In this document: one piece after another, positions 37,745 to 47,313 of the stretch
Layout: every line of letters begins with the position of its first letter
Numbering within the stretch: the first letter of the stretch is position 1
Assembly: GCF_019710635.1 (NCBI RefSeq)
Contig: NZ_JAIFZS010000013.1
Location: 62,001-126,000, forward strand
Reading direction: 5' to 3'
DNA from: Mycolicibacterium xanthum
GTDB lineage: Bacteria; Actinomycetota; Actinomycetes; Mycobacteriales; Mycobacteriaceae
Length of the DNA: 64,000 nucleotides
Translations under genes and position numbers: made by a program
The notes under the pieces: generated by a model
What the model was told of the DNA's origin: nothing
Database searches by the model: none
Seen by the model: only the letters and a program-made list of their open reading frames with translations

Positions 37745-38336
37745 GCCGGCCGTAGAAGATCGGGCGGGCGATCGGGTCGATGATCGCCTGGTGGATCGGC
37801 ACCGCATGGGTGGGCGCCACCGCGCGGAGGTAGTCCACCGCCTCGGAGATCTTCATCCACGGTGCCGCTGCGGGCGTGGCCAGCACCTCGACCGGCTCGC
37901 CGGGGACGAACAGCGCATCGCCGGGATGCATCAGCCGGGCCGCATGCTCATCGTCGCCGATCAGGTACGAGATGTTGTCGACGACGGGTATCTCCGGGTG
38001 GATCACCGCGTGCCTGCCGCCCACCCCGCGCACCGTCAGGTGCCCGATGGACAGTTGGTCACCGACCTGAACCGCCTGCCACGGGCCGCCGAGCTCGGCC
38101 GCGGTCTGTGGGTCGGCGTACAGCGCGGCCTGCGGGTTCGCCTCGACGAGCGCGGGCAGGCGTGCCCGGTCGGCGTGGTCGGCGTGCTGATGGGTGATCA
38201 GGATCGCCGCCAGCCCGGTGATGCCCTCGAACCCGTGGGAGAAATTGCCCGGGTCGAACAACACCGTGGTGTCCTGCCCCGATCCATCACGGAAACTCGC
38301 CAGCAGGCAGGAATGGCCGAAATGTGTCAGCTGCAT
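37683..38336 (-). CDS. MBL-fold metal-dependent hydrolase
   Basis: This 217-residue metallo-beta-lactamase-fold protein contains the metal motif THQHADHAD near residue 50, a GHSCLL N-terminus, HPGDALFVPG and a C-terminal VPIHQAI. It fits the UlaG-like/Rv0786c type. It is probably cytoplasmic. The reaction is not predictable. It is divergent from the gene at 38373. Confidence 0.88.
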   Translation of the reverse strand: MQLTHFGHSCLLASFRDGSGQDTTVLFDPGNFSHGFEGITGLAAILITHQHADHADRARLPALVEANPQAALYADPQTAAELGGPWQAVQVGDQLSIGHLTVRGVGGRHAVIHPEIPVVDNISYLIGDDEHAARLMHPGDALFVPGEPVEVLATPAAAPWMKISEAVDYLRAVAPTHAVPIHQAIIDPIARPIFYGRLTEMTDTDFQVLRPESGTDF

Positions 38337-38372
38337 GCTTCTATTGTGGCGGGCGGGGGAAGGGCGGGGCGG

Positions 38373-39041
38373 GTGTACGTGCGATTGATCGTGACGCTGC
38401 TGATCGTGCTGGGCGGGGTGGTGCTCGTCCCGGACGCCGCGCGGGCGGCCCCCGGCGTGTGTCCGCCGGCCTGCGACGTCATCCCGGACTCGGCGTGGAT
38501 CGACGCCGGCTCCGTTCCGCTGTTCGGCGAGTACCGGTGGCCGGGGCTGGCCTCGGCGGCGGTCACCGCGCCGGCCCCCAGGTTCGAGTTCGAGTCATGG
38601 TGCGCCGGCCCCGACGTCACCGACGATGCCCGCGACTACGCCGTCGCCGCCCGGGCCGTGGTCCGTCACCCGGACGGCCAATGGAACCTGCTCGCGCAGG
38701 TGATGCACTGGCGCGGCGACACCGTGACCGGTGGCCGCACCGCGCTGCAGGTCCTCGAGCTGGCCCGGATCGCGCTGGCCCGCTGTCAGCTCACCGCCCC
38801 CGACGCGTCACCCTCGATCACCACCAGCACCGCCACCGACCTGGTGGCCGTGATCAGCGAATCCGGCGACCGCGTCATGCACACCTACCTGCTCGCCGAC
38901 CCGGCCAGCAGCACCGTCGTCGAGCTGACGCTGTGGACGACACTGCCCGCACAGGTGGACTGGCGCGCGGAGGCCGACACGGTGGTGCTGGACGCGATGG
39001 CCCTCCCGCTGTGCGCCACCTACCTGGGCTCGTGCCGGTGA
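38373..39041 (+). CDS. Exported protein of unknown function (Rv0787 type)
   Basis: This 222-residue protein has a signal peptide (VYVRLIVTLLIVLGGVVLVPDAARAAP) and a mature ATPase-free domain with paired Cys (GVCPPACDV, ESWCAG, ARCQL, ATYLGSC). The frame is open upstream to 37791 across the MBL gene. GTG 38373 gives the best signal peptide; GTG 38346 is another option. It lies 36 bp before purS. I do not know its function; it resembles the exported protein preceding purS in M. tuberculosis. Confidence 0.75.
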   Translation: MYVRLIVTLLIVLGGVVLVPDAARAAPGVCPPACDVIPDSAWIDAGSVPLFGEYRWPGLASAAVTAPAPRFEFESWCAGPDVTDDARDYAVAARAVVRHPDGQWNLLAQVMHWRGDTVTGGRTALQVLELARIALARCQLTAPDASPSITTSTATDLVAVISESGDRVMHTYLLADPASSTVVELTLWTTLPAQVDWRAEADTVVLDAMALPLCATYLGSCR

Positions 39042-39064
39042 AGCGGTGCCGGTCTCGCCGCAGG

Positions 39065-39070
39065 TAGAGT
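39065..39070 (+). promoter_or_regulatory. Predicted -10 box of leaderless purS
   Basis: TAGAGT ends 7 nt before the GTG at 39078, matching purD, purB and purC. Confidence 0.55.
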
Positions 39071-39077
39071 GATCGCC

Positions 39078-39329
39078 GTGGCAAAAGTGGTGGTACACGT
39101 CATGCCGAAGACCGAGATCCTCGACCCCCAGGGGCAGGCGATCGTCGGCGCGCTGGGCCGTCTCGGCTTCGACGGCGTCTCGGATGTCCGGCAGGGCAAG
39201 CGATTCGAGCTCGAGGTCGACGACGCGATCGACGACGAGAAGCTCGCCGAGATCGCCGAATCCCTGCTGGCCAACACCGTGATCGAGGACTGGACGGTCA
39301 GCCGGGAATCCCCGGAGACCCCGGCGTGA
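39078..39329 (+). CDS. purS: FGAM synthase subunit PurS
   Basis: This 83-residue small subunit of the PurLQS formylglycinamidine synthase bridges the glutaminase (PurQ) and synthase (PurL). It shows [17 protein letters not shown] and [13 protein letters not shown], the family pattern. The GTG at 39078 is used in preference to an in-frame GTG at 39069. A TAGAGT box precedes it. It overlaps purQ by 4 nt. purL is not in the window. Confidence 0.95.
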   Translation: MAKVVVHVMPKTEILDPQGQAIVGALGRLGFDGVSDVRQGKRFELEVDDAIDDEKLAEIAESLLANTVIEDWTVSRESPETPA

Positions 39330-40000
39330 GCGCCCGCGTCGGCATCATCACCTTTCCCGGCACCCTCGACGACGTCGATGCCGCCCGCGCGGTACGACTG
39401 TCCGGCGCCGAGCCGGTCAGCCTGTGGCATGCCGACGCCGACCTCAAGGGCGTCGACGCGGTCGTCGTCCCCGGTGGCTTCTCCTACGGTGACTACCTGC
39501 GCTGCGGGGCGATCGCCCGGTTCGCGCCGGTGATGGGCGAGGTGGTCGCCGCCGCGGGTCGGGGCATGCCGGTGCTGGGAATCTGCAACGGCTTTCAGGT
39601 GCTCTGCGAGGCCGGTCTGCTGCCCGGCGCGCTGACCCGCAACGCCGGGCTGCACTTCGTCTGCCGCGACGTCTGGCTCGAGGTCGCCTCCGACGCCACG
39701 GCGTGGACGTCGCGTTACGACCGGGGCGCCGACCTGCTGGTGCCGCTGAAGTCCGGTGAGGGCCGCTACGTCGCGAGCCGGGACGTGCTCGACGAACTCG
39801 AGGGCGAGGGTCGGGTCGCCTTCCGGTACCGCGACAACCCCAACGGGTCGATGCGCGACATCGCCGGCATCAGCTCGGCCAACGGCCGGGTGGTCGGCCT
39901 GATGCCGCACCCCGAACACGCCACCGAGCCGTTGACCGGCCCGTCGGACGACGGCCTGGGCATGTTCTACTCCGCGCTGGACGCGATTCTGGTGTCCTGA
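39326..40000 (+). CDS. purQ: FGAM synthase glutaminase subunit PurQ
   Basis: This 224-residue class-I glutamine amidotransferase supplies ammonia for FGAM synthesis. The nucleophile Cys87 is in GICNGFQ, and the His/Glu pair is in [10 protein letters not shown] near the C-terminus; [12 protein letters not shown] is the other family motif. It overlaps purS by 4 nt (GTGA). It is followed by a hairpin and the convergent mftR gene. Confidence 0.96.
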   Translation: MSARVGIITFPGTLDDVDAARAVRLSGAEPVSLWHADADLKGVDAVVVPGGFSYGDYLRCGAIARFAPVMGEVVAAAGRGMPVLGICNGFQVLCEAGLLPGALTRNAGLHFVCRDVWLEVASDATAWTSRYDRGADLLVPLKSGEGRYVASRDVLDELEGEGRVAFRYRDNPNGSMRDIAGISSANGRVVGLMPHPEHATEPLTGPSDDGLGMFYSALDAILVS

Positions 40001-40009
40001 CTGCCCGCT

Positions 40010-40081
40010 CGCGGGAACGGTGACGTTCGAGTGGATGCCGTGCCGGCGTCACGAGCGCGCGCAAAGTGCCGGATTCCCGCG
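40010..40081. terminator. Hairpin region between purQ and mftR
   Basis: Nested inverted repeats CGCGGGAA (40010-40017) / TTCCCGCG (40074-40081) and GTGACG (40020-40025) / CGTCAC (40047-40052) fill the convergent gap. A direct repeat GCCCGCTCGC-N-GGAA begins at 40003 and 40101. It is likely a two-way terminator; no T-run is present. Confidence 0.5.
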
Positions 40082-40122
40082 GCGTGTCGCGTGCAGGCAC
40101 GCCCGCTCGCAGGAAAGACGGG

Positions 40123-40734
40123 TCAGCGCTGCAGGCTGGACAGGCCGCCGTCGAGGGTGTCGAAGGCAGCCTCCAGCGCGGCGTGCAGTGACACCGACTC
40201 GTCGGCCAGCCAGTGTTCGTAGGCTGCCAGCGCCACGCCCAGCATGGTCCAGGCCACCGTCTGGGCGACCAGATCGCGGGACGAGCCGCCCAGCCGGCTC
40301 GCCACGAAGGTGGCCACCACGCCGCGCCAGCCCGCATACATGGTCATCGAATACGCTTGCAGCGTCTCGGTTTCCAGGATCAGCCGCATGCGCTCGCGAT
40401 GCCGGTCGGTGTCGTCGAACTCGTTGAAGGCCAGCAGCGCGGTGCGCAGCGCGTCGCGGATGGGCACGGTCGGGTCGAGGTCGGCGAGCAGCGTGCGCAT
40501 GTGCTCGAGGTGTGCGTCGAAGTCGCCCCACGGCAGGGCGTTCTTGGACGGGTAGTAGCGAAACAGCGTCCGGCGAGCGATGCCCGCCGCCGCCGCCACG
40601 TCGTCGACGCTGACGTCGTCGAAGCCCTGGGCCATGAACAGGTCGATCGCGACGTCGCTGATGTGCTCGAAGCTCGTCGATCGGCGGCGGCCCACGCGCG
40701 CCTTTTCAGCGTGCATCGTCATCCACCCTTCCAT
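40123..40734 (-). CDS. mftR: Mycofactocin system TetR regulator MftR
   Basis: This 203-residue TetR-family regulator is the typical divergent regulator of the mycofactocin locus. Its HTH is in [21 protein letters not shown] (about residues 45-66) after [23 protein letters not shown]. It stands immediately divergent from mftA. In M. smegmatis MftR represses the locus and responds to long-chain acyl-CoA. Three in-frame ATGs exist; the one at 40722 follows GGAAGGGTGG and may be the real start. Confidence 0.92.
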   Translation of the reverse strand: MEGWMTMHAEKARVGRRRSTSFEHISDVAIDLFMAQGFDDVSVDDVAAAAGIARRTLFRYYPSKNALPWGDFDAHLEHMRTLLADLDPTVPIRDALRTALLAFNEFDDTDRHRERMRLILETETLQAYSMTMYAGWRGVVATFVASRLGGSSRDLVAQTVAWTMLGVALAAYEHWLADESVSLHAALEAAFDTLDGGLSSLQR

Positions 40735-40757
40735 TTAGGCACCCGATGCCATATTCT
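40729..40757 (+). promoter_or_regulatory. Possible promoter of the mft operon
   Basis: TTCCAT (40729-40734), 17-bp spacer, TATTCT (40752-40757). Would start transcription about 60 nt before mftA. The -35 match is weak. Confidence 0.35.
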
Positions 40758-40819
40758 TGCGACCTGGATCACAAATGTCGAGCCCCCCCGGGGGAGCGCG
40801 GACGAGAAAGGCGACACCG

Positions 40820-40912
40820 ATGGATCAGAATCAGCACAACGAGACCGAAGAGCTGGTCACCGAGAGCCTGGTGGAGGAAGTCTCGATCGACGGGATGTGC
40901 GGGGTCTACTGA
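40820..40912 (+). CDS. mftA: Mycofactocin precursor peptide MftA
   Basis: This 30-residue peptide is the gene-encoded source of mycofactocin. It starts MDQNQHNETEEL, has the acidic leader ELVTESLVEEVSI and ends IDGMCGVY. The last two residues, Val29-Tyr30, are the core that MftC decarboxylates and cross-links and that MftE cuts free. It is preceded by GAAAGG (40805-40810) nine bases before the ATG. mftB follows after 2 nt. It is too short for the usual ORF cut-off and would be easily missed. Confidence 0.95.
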   Translation: MDQNQHNETEELVTESLVEEVSIDGMCGVY

Positions 40913-40914
40913 GC

Positions 40915-41235
40915 GTGGGCGCGCCGACGACGAACCACGCCCGGGACGCTGTCTTCGACCCCGACCGGCGCTGGCGGCTGCACCCGCAGGTGGCGGTCCG
41001 CCCGGAACCCTTCGGTGCGCTGCTGTACCACTTCGGGACGCGCAAGCTGTCGTTCCTGAAGAACCGGACGATCGTCGAGGTGATCAACTCGCTGGATGAT
41101 CACCCCGACGCTCGATCCGCCTGCCGCGCAGCCGGAATCGACGACGCGGATCAGGCACCATACCTTCACGCGCTGGGCGTGCTCGTCGCGTCGGCGATGC
41201 TCGTTGCAGGCGAAGACCCGGGAGGGGATCGATGA
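40915..41235 (+). CDS. mftB: Mycofactocin peptide chaperone MftB
   Basis: This 106-residue PqqD-like RRE protein binds the MftA leader and presents it to MftC. The sequence FDPDRRWRLHPQVAVRPEPFGALLYHFG and RKLSFLKNRTIVEVINSL is the family pattern. GTG 40915, 2 nt after the mftA stop, is the start; the frame is open far upstream but is shadow of mftR. It overlaps mftC by an ATGA junction. Confidence 0.93.
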   Translation: MGAPTTNHARDAVFDPDRRWRLHPQVAVRPEPFGALLYHFGTRKLSFLKNRTIVEVINSLDDHPDARSACRAAGIDDADQAPYLHALGVLVASAMLVAGEDPGGDR

Positions 41236-42431
41236 CAGTGACCGCACCGGTGCCACGGCTGGTCGACCAGTTCGAACAGGGCCTGGACGCACCGATCTGC
41301 CTGACCTGGGAACTGACCTACGCGTGCAACCTGTCGTGTGTGCACTGCCTGTCGTCGTCGGGCAAGCGCGATCCCCGCGAGCTGTCCACCCAGCAGTGCA
41401 AGGACATCATCGACGAGCTGGAACGCATGCAGGTGTTCTACGTCAACATCGGCGGCGGTGAGCCCACCGTGCGCTCCGACTTCTGGGAACTCGTGGATTA
41501 CGCCACGGCCCACCACGTCGGGGTGAAGTTCTCCACCAACGGGGTGCGCATCACCCCCGGGGTCGCGGCCAAGCTGGCCGCCAGCGATTACGTCGACGTC
41601 CAGATCTCGCTGGACGGGGCGACCGCGGAGGTCAACGACGCGGTGCGCGGCCCCGGTTCGTTCGCGATGGCCACGCGGGCGCTGCAGAACCTGCGCGATG
41701 CGGGTTTCTCCGACGCGAAGATCTCGGTGGTGGTCACCCGGCACAACGTCGATCAGCTCGACGATTTCAAGGAGCTCGCCGACCGGTACGGTGCCACCCT
41801 GCGCATCACCCGGCTGCGGCCCTCCGGGCGTGGAGCCGACGTCTGGGACGAGTTGCACCCCACCCCGGCTCAGCAGGTGCAGCTCTACGACTGGCTGGTC
41901 GCCCATGGCGAGCGCGTGCTCACCGGCGACTCGTTCTTCCACCTGTCGGGTCTCGGCGCGCCGGGCGCGCTGGCCGGGCTCAACCTGTGCGGTGCGGGCC
42001 GGGTGGTCTGCCTGATCGACCCCGTCGGTGACGTCTACGCCTGCCCGTTCGCCATCCACGACAAGTTCCTCGCCGGAAACGTGTTGTCGGAGAACGGCTC
42101 CGGCACCGAATTCCAGAACGTCTGGCAGAACTCGACGTTGTTCCGCGAGCTGCGCGAGCCGCAGTCGGCGGGGGCGTGCGGGAGCTGCGGCCACTACGAC
42201 AGCTGCCGCGGCGGCTGCATGGCGGCGAAGTTCTTCACCGGACTGCCGCTCGACGGACCCGACCCGGAGTGTGTGCAGGGCTACGGCGAGCCGGCGCTCG
42301 CGCGCGACCGGGACAAGCCGAAGTCCGGCGTGGACCACTCCCGCACCGGTGGACGCAAGGCGTCAGGTCCTATTCCGCTCACGCTGCTGAGCGCTCCGCC
42401 CAAAAAATTCTGCAACGAGAGCCCGGTGTAG
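41232..42431 (+). CDS. mftC: Mycofactocin radical SAM maturase MftC
   Basis: This 399-residue radical SAM/SPASM enzyme oxidatively decarboxylates the MftA C-terminal Tyr and forms the Val-Tyr cross-link. The 4Fe-4S motif is C32-x3-C36-x2-C39 (CNLSCVHC). The SPASM Cys-rich region lies near residues 265-330 (NLCGAGRVVC, YACPFA, GACGSCGHYDSCRGGC). Its ATG overlaps mftB and mftD follows 3 nt after the stop. Confidence 0.96.
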   Translation: MTVTAPVPRLVDQFEQGLDAPICLTWELTYACNLSCVHCLSSSGKRDPRELSTQQCKDIIDELERMQVFYVNIGGGEPTVRSDFWELVDYATAHHVGVKFSTNGVRITPGVAAKLAASDYVDVQISLDGATAEVNDAVRGPGSFAMATRALQNLRDAGFSDAKISVVVTRHNVDQLDDFKELADRYGATLRITRLRPSGRGADVWDELHPTPAQQVQLYDWLVAHGERVLTGDSFFHLSGLGAPGALAGLNLCGAGRVVCLIDPVGDVYACPFAIHDKFLAGNVLSENGSGTEFQNVWQNSTLFRELREPQSAGACGSCGHYDSCRGGCMAAKFFTGLPLDGPDPECVQGYGEPALARDRDKPKSGVDHSRTGGRKASGPIPLTLLSAPPKKFCNESPV

Positions 42432-42434
42432 ACC

Positions 42435-43610
42435 ATGGCACGCGACACCTGGTTCGAGACCGTCGCCATCGCCCAGCAGCGGGCGAAGAAACGACTCCCC
42501 AAGTCGGTGTACTCCTCGCTGATCTCGGCCAGCGAGAAGGGTGTCACCGTCTCCGACAACGTCGAGTCGTTCGCCGAGCTCGGGTTCGCGCCGCATGTGG
42601 TCGGCGCCACCGACAAGCGCGAGATGTCGACAACGGTCATGGGGCAAGACATTTCGCTTCCCGTCATCATCTCCCCGACCGGTGTGCAGGCGGTCGACCC
42701 GGACGGTGAGGTCGCGGTGGCCCGGGCGGCGGCGGCCAGAGGCACGGCGATGGGGCTGTCGTCGTTCGCCAGCAAGCCGATGGAAGAGGTCGTGGCCGTC
42801 AACGACAAGATCTTCTTCCAGATCTACTGGCTGGGCAGCCGCGAGGAGATCGCCGAACGCGTGCAGCGCGCCCGGGAGGCCGGAGCCGTCGGGATGATCG
42901 CCACCACCGACTGGAGCTTCTCGCACGGTCGCGACTGGGGCAGCCCCACGATCCCCGAGCAGATGAATCTATCGACGATGCTGCGGATGTCTCCGGAGGT
43001 GATCACCAAGCCGCGCTGGCTGTGGAGCTTCGGCAAGCACCTGCGTCCGCCTGACCTGCGGGTACCCAACCAGGGCAGGCGCGGCGAGGCCGGTCCCACG
43101 TTCTTCGAGGCCTACGGGCAGTGGATGGGCACGCCGCCGCCGACCTGGGCGGACATCGCGTGGCTGCGCGAGCAGTGGGGCGGCCCGTTTCTGCTCAAGG
43201 GCATGGTGCGCGTCGATGACGCCAAACGCGCTGTGGATGCCGGTGTTTCGGCGATCACCGTGTCCAACCACGGTGGCAACAACCTGGACGGCACGCCGGC
43301 GGCGATCCGCTGCCTTCCGGCCATCGCCGACGCGGTCGGCGACCAGGTGGAGGTTTTGCTGGACGGCGGGATCCGGCGGGGCAGCGACGTGGTGAAGGCG
43401 GTTGCTCTGGGGGCTCGCGCGGTGATGATCGGCCGGGCCTACCTGTGGGGTCTGGCCGCCAACGGGCAGGCCGGTGTGGAGAACGTGTTGGACATCCTGC
43501 GGGGTGGCATCGACTCGGCTCTGATGGGTCTCGGCAAATCCTCGATCCATGAGCTCACCCGCGAGGACATCCTGATCCCCGATGGCTTCACCCGCACCCT
43601 GGGGGCCTGA
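42435..43610 (+). CDS. mftD: Mycofactocin FMN-dependent oxidoreductase MftD
   Basis: This 391-residue FMN-dependent alpha-hydroxyacid oxidase-family protein (formerly called LldD1 in M. tuberculosis) oxidatively deaminates the AHDP intermediate to pre-mycofactocin. It shows the FMN-barrel motifs LPVIISPTGVQ, SNHGGNNLDG, LLDGGIRRGSDV and GARAVMIGRAYLWGL. It starts 3 nt after mftC. Confidence 0.95.
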   Translation: MARDTWFETVAIAQQRAKKRLPKSVYSSLISASEKGVTVSDNVESFAELGFAPHVVGATDKREMSTTVMGQDISLPVIISPTGVQAVDPDGEVAVARAAAARGTAMGLSSFASKPMEEVVAVNDKIFFQIYWLGSREEIAERVQRAREAGAVGMIATTDWSFSHGRDWGSPTIPEQMNLSTMLRMSPEVITKPRWLWSFGKHLRPPDLRVPNQGRRGEAGPTFFEAYGQWMGTPPPTWADIAWLREQWGGPFLLKGMVRVDDAKRAVDAGVSAITVSNHGGNNLDGTPAAIRCLPAIADAVGDQVEVLLDGGIRRGSDVVKAVALGARAVMIGRAYLWGLAANGQAGVENVLDILRGGIDSALMGLGKSSIHELTREDILIPDGFTRTLGA

Positions 43611-43712
43611 TACGGGCGTGGCGCAGGGGGCTGGCGTGATTCTCGATCGGCGTCTGGACCGCAATCCAGGAAATCAATTGCCACGCATACGCCAACATCT
43701 GGCGCACACCAG

Positions 43713-44453
43713 GTGAATTCGGCCTACCATCGTCGCGTGGCTTTCCCCAGCGAGCTTGGGAACTCAACGTCGAGGCAGCTGCAGGACTCATCGCCCACGT
43801 TGGTCATCCCGGTAGGTTCCACCGAACAGCATGGACCTCACCTGCCGCTGGACACTGACACCCGCATCGCGACCGCCGTCGCCGACGCCCTAGTAGAGGG
43901 CCTGCGGGCGGTCGACGACCGATACCTGACGGGGCCGGCCATCGCCTACGGCGCCAGCGGCGAACACGAGGCGTTCGCCGGCACCGTGTCTATTGGCACA
44001 CCGGTACTGGCGAAACTTCTGGTGGAGTTCGCCCGTTCGGCGTGCCGGTGGGCCGGCCGGCTGGTGTTCGTCAACGGACACGGCGGAAACGTCGAGGCGC
44101 TGCGCCAGGCGGTCGCCCTGCTGCGCTACGAGGGACGCGACGCGGGGTGGTGCTCGTGCACCGTCAGCAATGCCGACGCCCATGCCGGCCATACCGAAAC
44201 GTCCGTATTGCTACATATTTCGCCCGCCCTGGTCAGGGCGGATCGTCGGGTGCCGGGGAACCGGGCTCCGCTGTCGGAATTGATGCCCGACATGATTCGA
44301 GGGGGAGTTGCCGCCGTGAGTTCGCTGGGGGTGTTGGGGGACCCGACCACAGCGACCGCGGAGGAGGGCAGGAAGATCTTTGCCGAGATGGTCGACGCGT
44401 GTGTGAACCGGGTCAGTCGCTGGGCGCCGGATCAGGAGGGGATGTTGAGATGA
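43713..44453 (+). CDS. mftE: Mycofactocin creatininase-family peptidase MftE
   Basis: This 246-residue creatininase-family metalloenzyme cuts the modified Val-Tyr dipeptide from MftA. It shows [18 protein letters not shown] (metal ligands), [19 protein letters not shown] and [10 protein letters not shown]. The GTG at 43713 gives the expected [10 protein letters not shown]-terminus; GTG 43737 is another possible start. A 102-nt gap separates it from mftD, the largest inside the operon. It overlaps mftF (ATGA). Confidence 0.94.
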   Translation: MNSAYHRRVAFPSELGNSTSRQLQDSSPTLVIPVGSTEQHGPHLPLDTDTRIATAVADALVEGLRAVDDRYLTGPAIAYGASGEHEAFAGTVSIGTPVLAKLLVEFARSACRWAGRLVFVNGHGGNVEALRQAVALLRYEGRDAGWCSCTVSNADAHAGHTETSVLLHISPALVRADRRVPGNRAPLSELMPDMIRGGVAAVSSLGVLGDPTTATAEEGRKIFAEMVDACVNRVSRWAPDQEGMLR

Positions 44454-45862
44454 CCGGGCCGCGGCTTCCCGACGGGTTCGCGGTACAGATGGACCGACGC
44501 GTGCGCGTCCTCGGCGAGGGTGCGGCGCTGCTCGGCGGTTCCCCCACCCGGCTGCTGCGGTTGGCGCCCGCTGCGCAGACCATGCTGACCGGCGGGCGGC
44601 TCGAGGTGCACGACGCGGTGAGTGCCCAGCTCGCCCGCACCCTGCTCGACGCCACCGTCGCCCACCCGCGGCCGCTCAGCGGCCCGTCGCACCGTGATGT
44701 GACCGTCGTTATTCCGGTCCGCGACAACATCTCTGGCATCAGGAGGCTGGTCGCCGCGCTGCGCGGGTTACGGGTCGTCATCGTCGACGACGGTTCGGCG
44801 AACCCGGTGGTCCCGTCGGACTTCGACCCCGTGGTGTGCGAGTTGCGGATTCTGCGCAACGCCAGGAGCAAGGGGCCGGCAGCGGCCCGCAATGCCGGGC
44901 TTGCGTTCTGCGACACCGACTTCGTGGCGTTCCTCGACTCCGATGTGGTACCCCGGCGAGGCTGGCTGGAGGCGCTGCTCGGGCATTTCTGCGATCCCGC
45001 CGTCGCGCTGGTGGCACCGCGCATCGTCGCGCTGCACCAGTCCGACAGTGTGGTGGCGCGCTACGAGGCGGTGCGGTCGTCCCTCGATCTGGGCCTGCGC
45101 GAGGCCCCGGTGGTTCCATTCGGCACGGTGTCCTATGTGCCGAGCGCGGCCATCATCTGCCGGCGCAGTGCGCTGGTCGAGCTCGGCGGCTTCGACGAGT
45201 CGCTGGAGTCCGGTGAGGATGTCGATCTGTGCTGGCGGCTCAACGAGTCCGGCGCGCGGCTGCGCTACGAGCCGATCGCCCTGGTCGCCCACGATCATCG
45301 CACCCACCTGGGAAAGTGGTTCAAGCGCAAGGCATTCTACGGTGGCTCAGCCGCGCCGCTGGCTGTCCGGCATCCCGGGAAGACCGCGCCGCTGGTGATC
45401 TCGGGGTGGACGCTGGTGGTCTGGATGCTGGTGGCGATCGGCTCGGGGTTCGGTTACCTCGCATCGGTGGTGGTCGCCGCGGTCACCGGCCGCCGGATCG
45501 CCAAGTCGCTGTCCAGCGTGCAGACCGAACCGATGGAGGTGGCCGTGGTGGCGGGCCAGGGGCTGTGGTCGGCGGGCCTGCAGCTGTCCTCGGCGATCTG
45601 CCGGCACTACTGGCCGGTGACCCTGATCGCGGCGCTGCTGTCGCGTCGCTGTCGGCAGGTGGTGCTGGTGGCTGCGGCCGTCGACGGGGTGTTCGACTGG
45701 TTGACCCGCAACGGCAACGCCGACGAGGACACCAAGCGGGTCGGGTTGCTGACCTACATCCTGCTCAAGCGTCTCGACGACATCGCCTACGGCCTGGGTC
45801 TGTGGAGCGGCGTGGTGCGCGAACGCCACGCGGGCGCGCTCAAGCCGCAGATCCGGACCTGA
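44450..45862 (+). CDS. mftF: Mycofactocin glycosyltransferase MftF
   Basis: This 470-residue family-2 glycosyltransferase adds a beta-1,4-glucose chain to pre-mycofactocin. It has an N-terminal mft-specific domain, the GT2 core ([24 protein letters not shown], the ED motif in [12 protein letters not shown]) and C-terminal hydrophobic segments ([24 protein letters not shown]) that suggest membrane association. It starts in the mftE stop and mftG follows after 8 nt. Confidence 0.94.
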   Translation: MTGPRLPDGFAVQMDRRVRVLGEGAALLGGSPTRLLRLAPAAQTMLTGGRLEVHDAVSAQLARTLLDATVAHPRPLSGPSHRDVTVVIPVRDNISGIRRLVAALRGLRVVIVDDGSANPVVPSDFDPVVCELRILRNARSKGPAAARNAGLAFCDTDFVAFLDSDVVPRRGWLEALLGHFCDPAVALVAPRIVALHQSDSVVARYEAVRSSLDLGLREAPVVPFGTVSYVPSAAIICRRSALVELGGFDESLESGEDVDLCWRLNESGARLRYEPIALVAHDHRTHLGKWFKRKAFYGGSAAPLAVRHPGKTAPLVISGWTLVVWMLVAIGSGFGYLASVVVAAVTGRRIAKSLSSVQTEPMEVAVVAGQGLWSAGLQLSSAICRHYWPVTLIAALLSRRCRQVVLVAAAVDGVFDWLTRNGNADEDTKRVGLLTYILLKRLDDIAYGLGLWSGVVRERHAGALKPQIRT

Positions 45863-45870
45863 TCCGCGTC

Positions 45871-47313
45871 TTGCCCGAACGCCACAGCGACGTCCTCATC
45901 GTCGGCGCCGGGAGTGCCGGATCCGTCTTGGCCGCAATGCTTTCCGCCGACGAACGCTGCCGGGTCACCGTCGTGGAGTCCGGCCCCGGCCCGGCCGATC
46001 CGCGCATCGGCAAGCTGATCTCCGACGCGCTGAGCCTGCCGATCGGGCCGGCCAGCCCGGTGGTGCGCCGCTACCCGGTCACTCTGACCGACGAACCGAA
46101 GCGCCACATGGAGATCATGCGCGGTGCGGTGCTCGGCGGATCCGGGGCGGTCAACGGCGGGTACTTCTGCCGGGCCCTGCCCACCGACTTCGAGCGGTGG
46201 GCGCTGCCCGGTTGGGGGTGGGACGACGTGCTACCGCACTACCGGGCGATCGAGAACGACCTCGACTTCGGCGGGCCGCTGCACGGCGCCGACGGGCCGA
46301 TCGCCGTCCACCGGGTCTCCGAGTTCGACGGCTGCACCGCGTCGTTCGTGCTGGCCGCGGAGGCCGCGGGATTCGGCTGGATCGGCGACCTGAACGGAGC
46401 CGCGCCGCAGTCCCCGTTGCCGCCCGGAGTGGGTGCGGTACCGCTGAACATCGACATCGGCATCCGGGTCGGTCCGGGCAGGGCCTTTCTGCAGCCGGTG
46501 CTGGCACGACCGAATCTGACGGTGCTGACCGACACCCGGGTGGACCGGATCCGGCTGGAGGGCAACCGCGCGGTCGGCGTCGACTGCCGCGGCGCGGACG
46601 GCGTACTGTCCCTGGCGGCCGACCGGGTCGCGGTGTGTGCCGGCGCCATCGCATCGGCTCAGCTGCTGATGCTCTCGGGCCTCGGCCCGCCCGCCGTGCT
46701 GGCGGTGGCCGGGGTGCCGGTGCGCGCCGCGCTACCGGTGGGTGTCGACACCGCCGACCATCCCGAGTGGGTGCTGCCGATCAACTGGACGCCGACCCAT
46801 GGCGTCCCGGCGCTGGAGGCCATCCTCACCACCGCCGACGGACTGGAGATCCGGCCGTACACAGCCGGGTTCGGTGCAATGACGACCGGGCGGCGCGACG
46901 ATCCGGCGGATCGGCCACACCTCGGTGTCACGTTGATGAGGCCGCACTCGCGGGGCCGAATCACGTTGGTCTCGGCCGATCCCGGCGTCGCCCCGGTGAT
47001 CGAGTATCGGTATGACACCGAACCCGCCGATGTCGAACAGTTGCGGTCGGGTACCGAACTCGCTCGCGAAATCGCTGGCGCTGCAGTGCAATTTGCGCCA
47101 TCGTGGGCGACGTCGCAACACCTGTGCGGGAGCGCGAGGATGGGCCGCGACGACGACCCGGCGGCGGTGCTGGACACCCGCTGCCGGGTGCTCGGGGTGG
47201 ACGGTCTGTGGGTGGTCGACGGGGCGATCCTGCCCGGCATCCCCAGTCGCGGCCCGCACGCCACCATCGTGATGGCCGCCCATCGGGCGGCGGAGTTCAT
47301 CGCTGCGAGTTGA
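45871..47313 (+). CDS. mftG: Mycofactocin-associated GMC dehydrogenase MftG
   Basis: This 480-residue FAD GMC-family oxidoreductase links reduced mycofactocin to the respiratory chain. It shows the FAD motif IVGAGSAGSVLA, the GMC signature MRGAVLGGSGAVNGGYF and the C-terminal SARMGRDDD ... GLWVVDGAILPGIPSRGPH. The start is TTG 45871 (PERHSDVLIVGAGSAG). A run of in-frame codons upstream is shadow of mftF. It ends 17 bp inside the convergent racemase pseudogene. Confidence 0.92.
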   Translation: MPERHSDVLIVGAGSAGSVLAAMLSADERCRVTVVESGPGPADPRIGKLISDALSLPIGPASPVVRRYPVTLTDEPKRHMEIMRGAVLGGSGAVNGGYFCRALPTDFERWALPGWGWDDVLPHYRAIENDLDFGGPLHGADGPIAVHRVSEFDGCTASFVLAAEAAGFGWIGDLNGAAPQSPLPPGVGAVPLNIDIGIRVGPGRAFLQPVLARPNLTVLTDTRVDRIRLEGNRAVGVDCRGADGVLSLAADRVAVCAGAIASAQLLMLSGLGPPAVLAVAGVPVRAALPVGVDTADHPEWVLPINWTPTHGVPALEAILTTADGLEIRPYTAGFGAMTTGRRDDPADRPHLGVTLMRPHSRGRITLVSADPGVAPVIEYRYDTEPADVEQLRSGTELAREIAGAAVQFAPSWATSQHLCGSARMGRDDDPAAVLDTRCRVLGVDGLWVVDGAILPGIPSRGPHATIVMAAHRAAEFIAAS

